Source: Alectoria sarmentosa (taxonomy: Eukaryota; Ascomycota; Lecanoromycetes; Lecanorales; Parmeliaceae). From it: a stretch of 31,092 nt of DNA. The stretch covers positions 1 through 31,092 of the forward strand of contig WOGZ01000362.1 in the NCBI GenBank assembly GCA_009733775.1, read 5' to 3'. Positions 30,812 to 31,092 of the stretch are shown piece by piece (the stretch's first letter is position 1; each line of letters begins with the position of its first letter). The notes below the pieces were generated by a model. That model was not told the DNA's origin. It made no database searches and saw only the letters and a program-made list of their open reading frames with translations. The position numbers and the translations under genes are program-made.

Positions 30812-31092
30812 TGTTACGAGCGTATTTTATACTTTTAATAAAATTAACTTTTCTTTAACATTATATTCTTTTAACATTATTCGATTGAATTTAACGTGTT
30901 TTAATAAAGACATTTACTTTTATATAAATGTCTTTTTTTATATACATATTTTCTTCTCACTTAGTTATCTTATTTAATATATTTATATAATATAATATAT
31001 GTTGATTTTAACATTATAATTAAGTCATTTCACTTAATTCATTTATATTAATTAACGAATTCAAAAAATCGTGTTAATAAAAACTTTATCAA
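30812..31092 (+). mobile_element. Second C-family element, 5' end only, runs off the window
   Basis: An LTR of 202 bp (30812-31013), starting TGTTACGAGCGTATTTTATA and ending GATTTTAACA, is the inverted counterpart of the C LTRs. The bases after it (31014-31092) match C's own leader next to its 5' LTR, including TTATATTAATTAACGAATT and AAAAAATCGTG. It is therefore the left end of a + strand element rather than a solo LTR. In agreement, the flanks on its two sides (AATAT and TTATA) are not a duplication. Confidence 0.85.

Noticed and set aside
1..31092. Mitochondrial or apicoplast origin, or an AT-rich protist such as Plasmodium or Dictyostelium
   Set aside because: No rRNA, tRNA or organelle genes are present. 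The content is nested gypsy chromodomain elements with directional C-to-T decay sparing CpG, and one normal-GC insertion. This fits RIPed fungal nuclear DNA better than a genome with uniform AT bias.

Overview
The window is a block of nested, mutated LTR retrotransposons. It contains no intact host gene, no tRNA or rRNA, and no CRISPR array. Base composition is extremely AT-rich, and the surviving C and G sit largely in CpG. Decayed Ty3/gypsy gag-pol frames are full of CAA-to-TAA, TGG-to-stop and Cys-to-Tyr changes. This is the footprint of repeat-induced point mutation (RIP), so the likely source is an AT-rich, repeat-filled nuclear compartment of a filamentous ascomycete (Pezizomycotina). 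The organism is an inference; no host gene is present to confirm it.

Layout, from pairing LTRs and their 5-bp target-site duplications (TSDs). Element A (1239-30029, +, TSD TAATC) is the outermost. Element B (5695-28198, +, TSD ATTAT) lies inside A's integrase. Element E (8627-23938, TSD TATAT), a short non-autonomous element with internal minisatellites, lies inside B. Element C (8816-22424, minus strand, TSD AAAAG), a chromodomain gypsy element, lies inside E. Three insertions lie inside C: the small element F (9544-10507, TSD ATAAT), element D (10787-16167, TSD CATTA/TATTA), and a solo LTR of the F family (21739-21896). A solo LTR of the B family (26038-26260, TSD TCGAA) sits inside B's own integrase. 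A second C-family element starts at 30812 on the + strand and runs off the window. This gives nine insertion events, nested five deep (A > B > E > C > D or F).

With the insertions removed, A, B and C have lengths of about 6-7 kb, normal for gypsy elements. B and C show recognisable RT, RNase H, integrase and chromodomain remnants; C also shows gag with a zinc knuckle, and a protease end. D is probably a non-autonomous relative of C: its LTR ends and the leader just after the LTR resemble C's, and it has a gag remnant and internal repeats but no recognisable pol. F is a 964-bp element of the TRIM type with 159-bp LTRs. It is the only normal-GC segment and its two LTRs differ only by transitions.

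The 1-1233 and 30035-30811 flanks are AT-rich sequence in which I recognise no gene. All domain calls rest on reading decayed frames by eye. Element boundaries rest on LTR alignment plus TSDs and are firmer.
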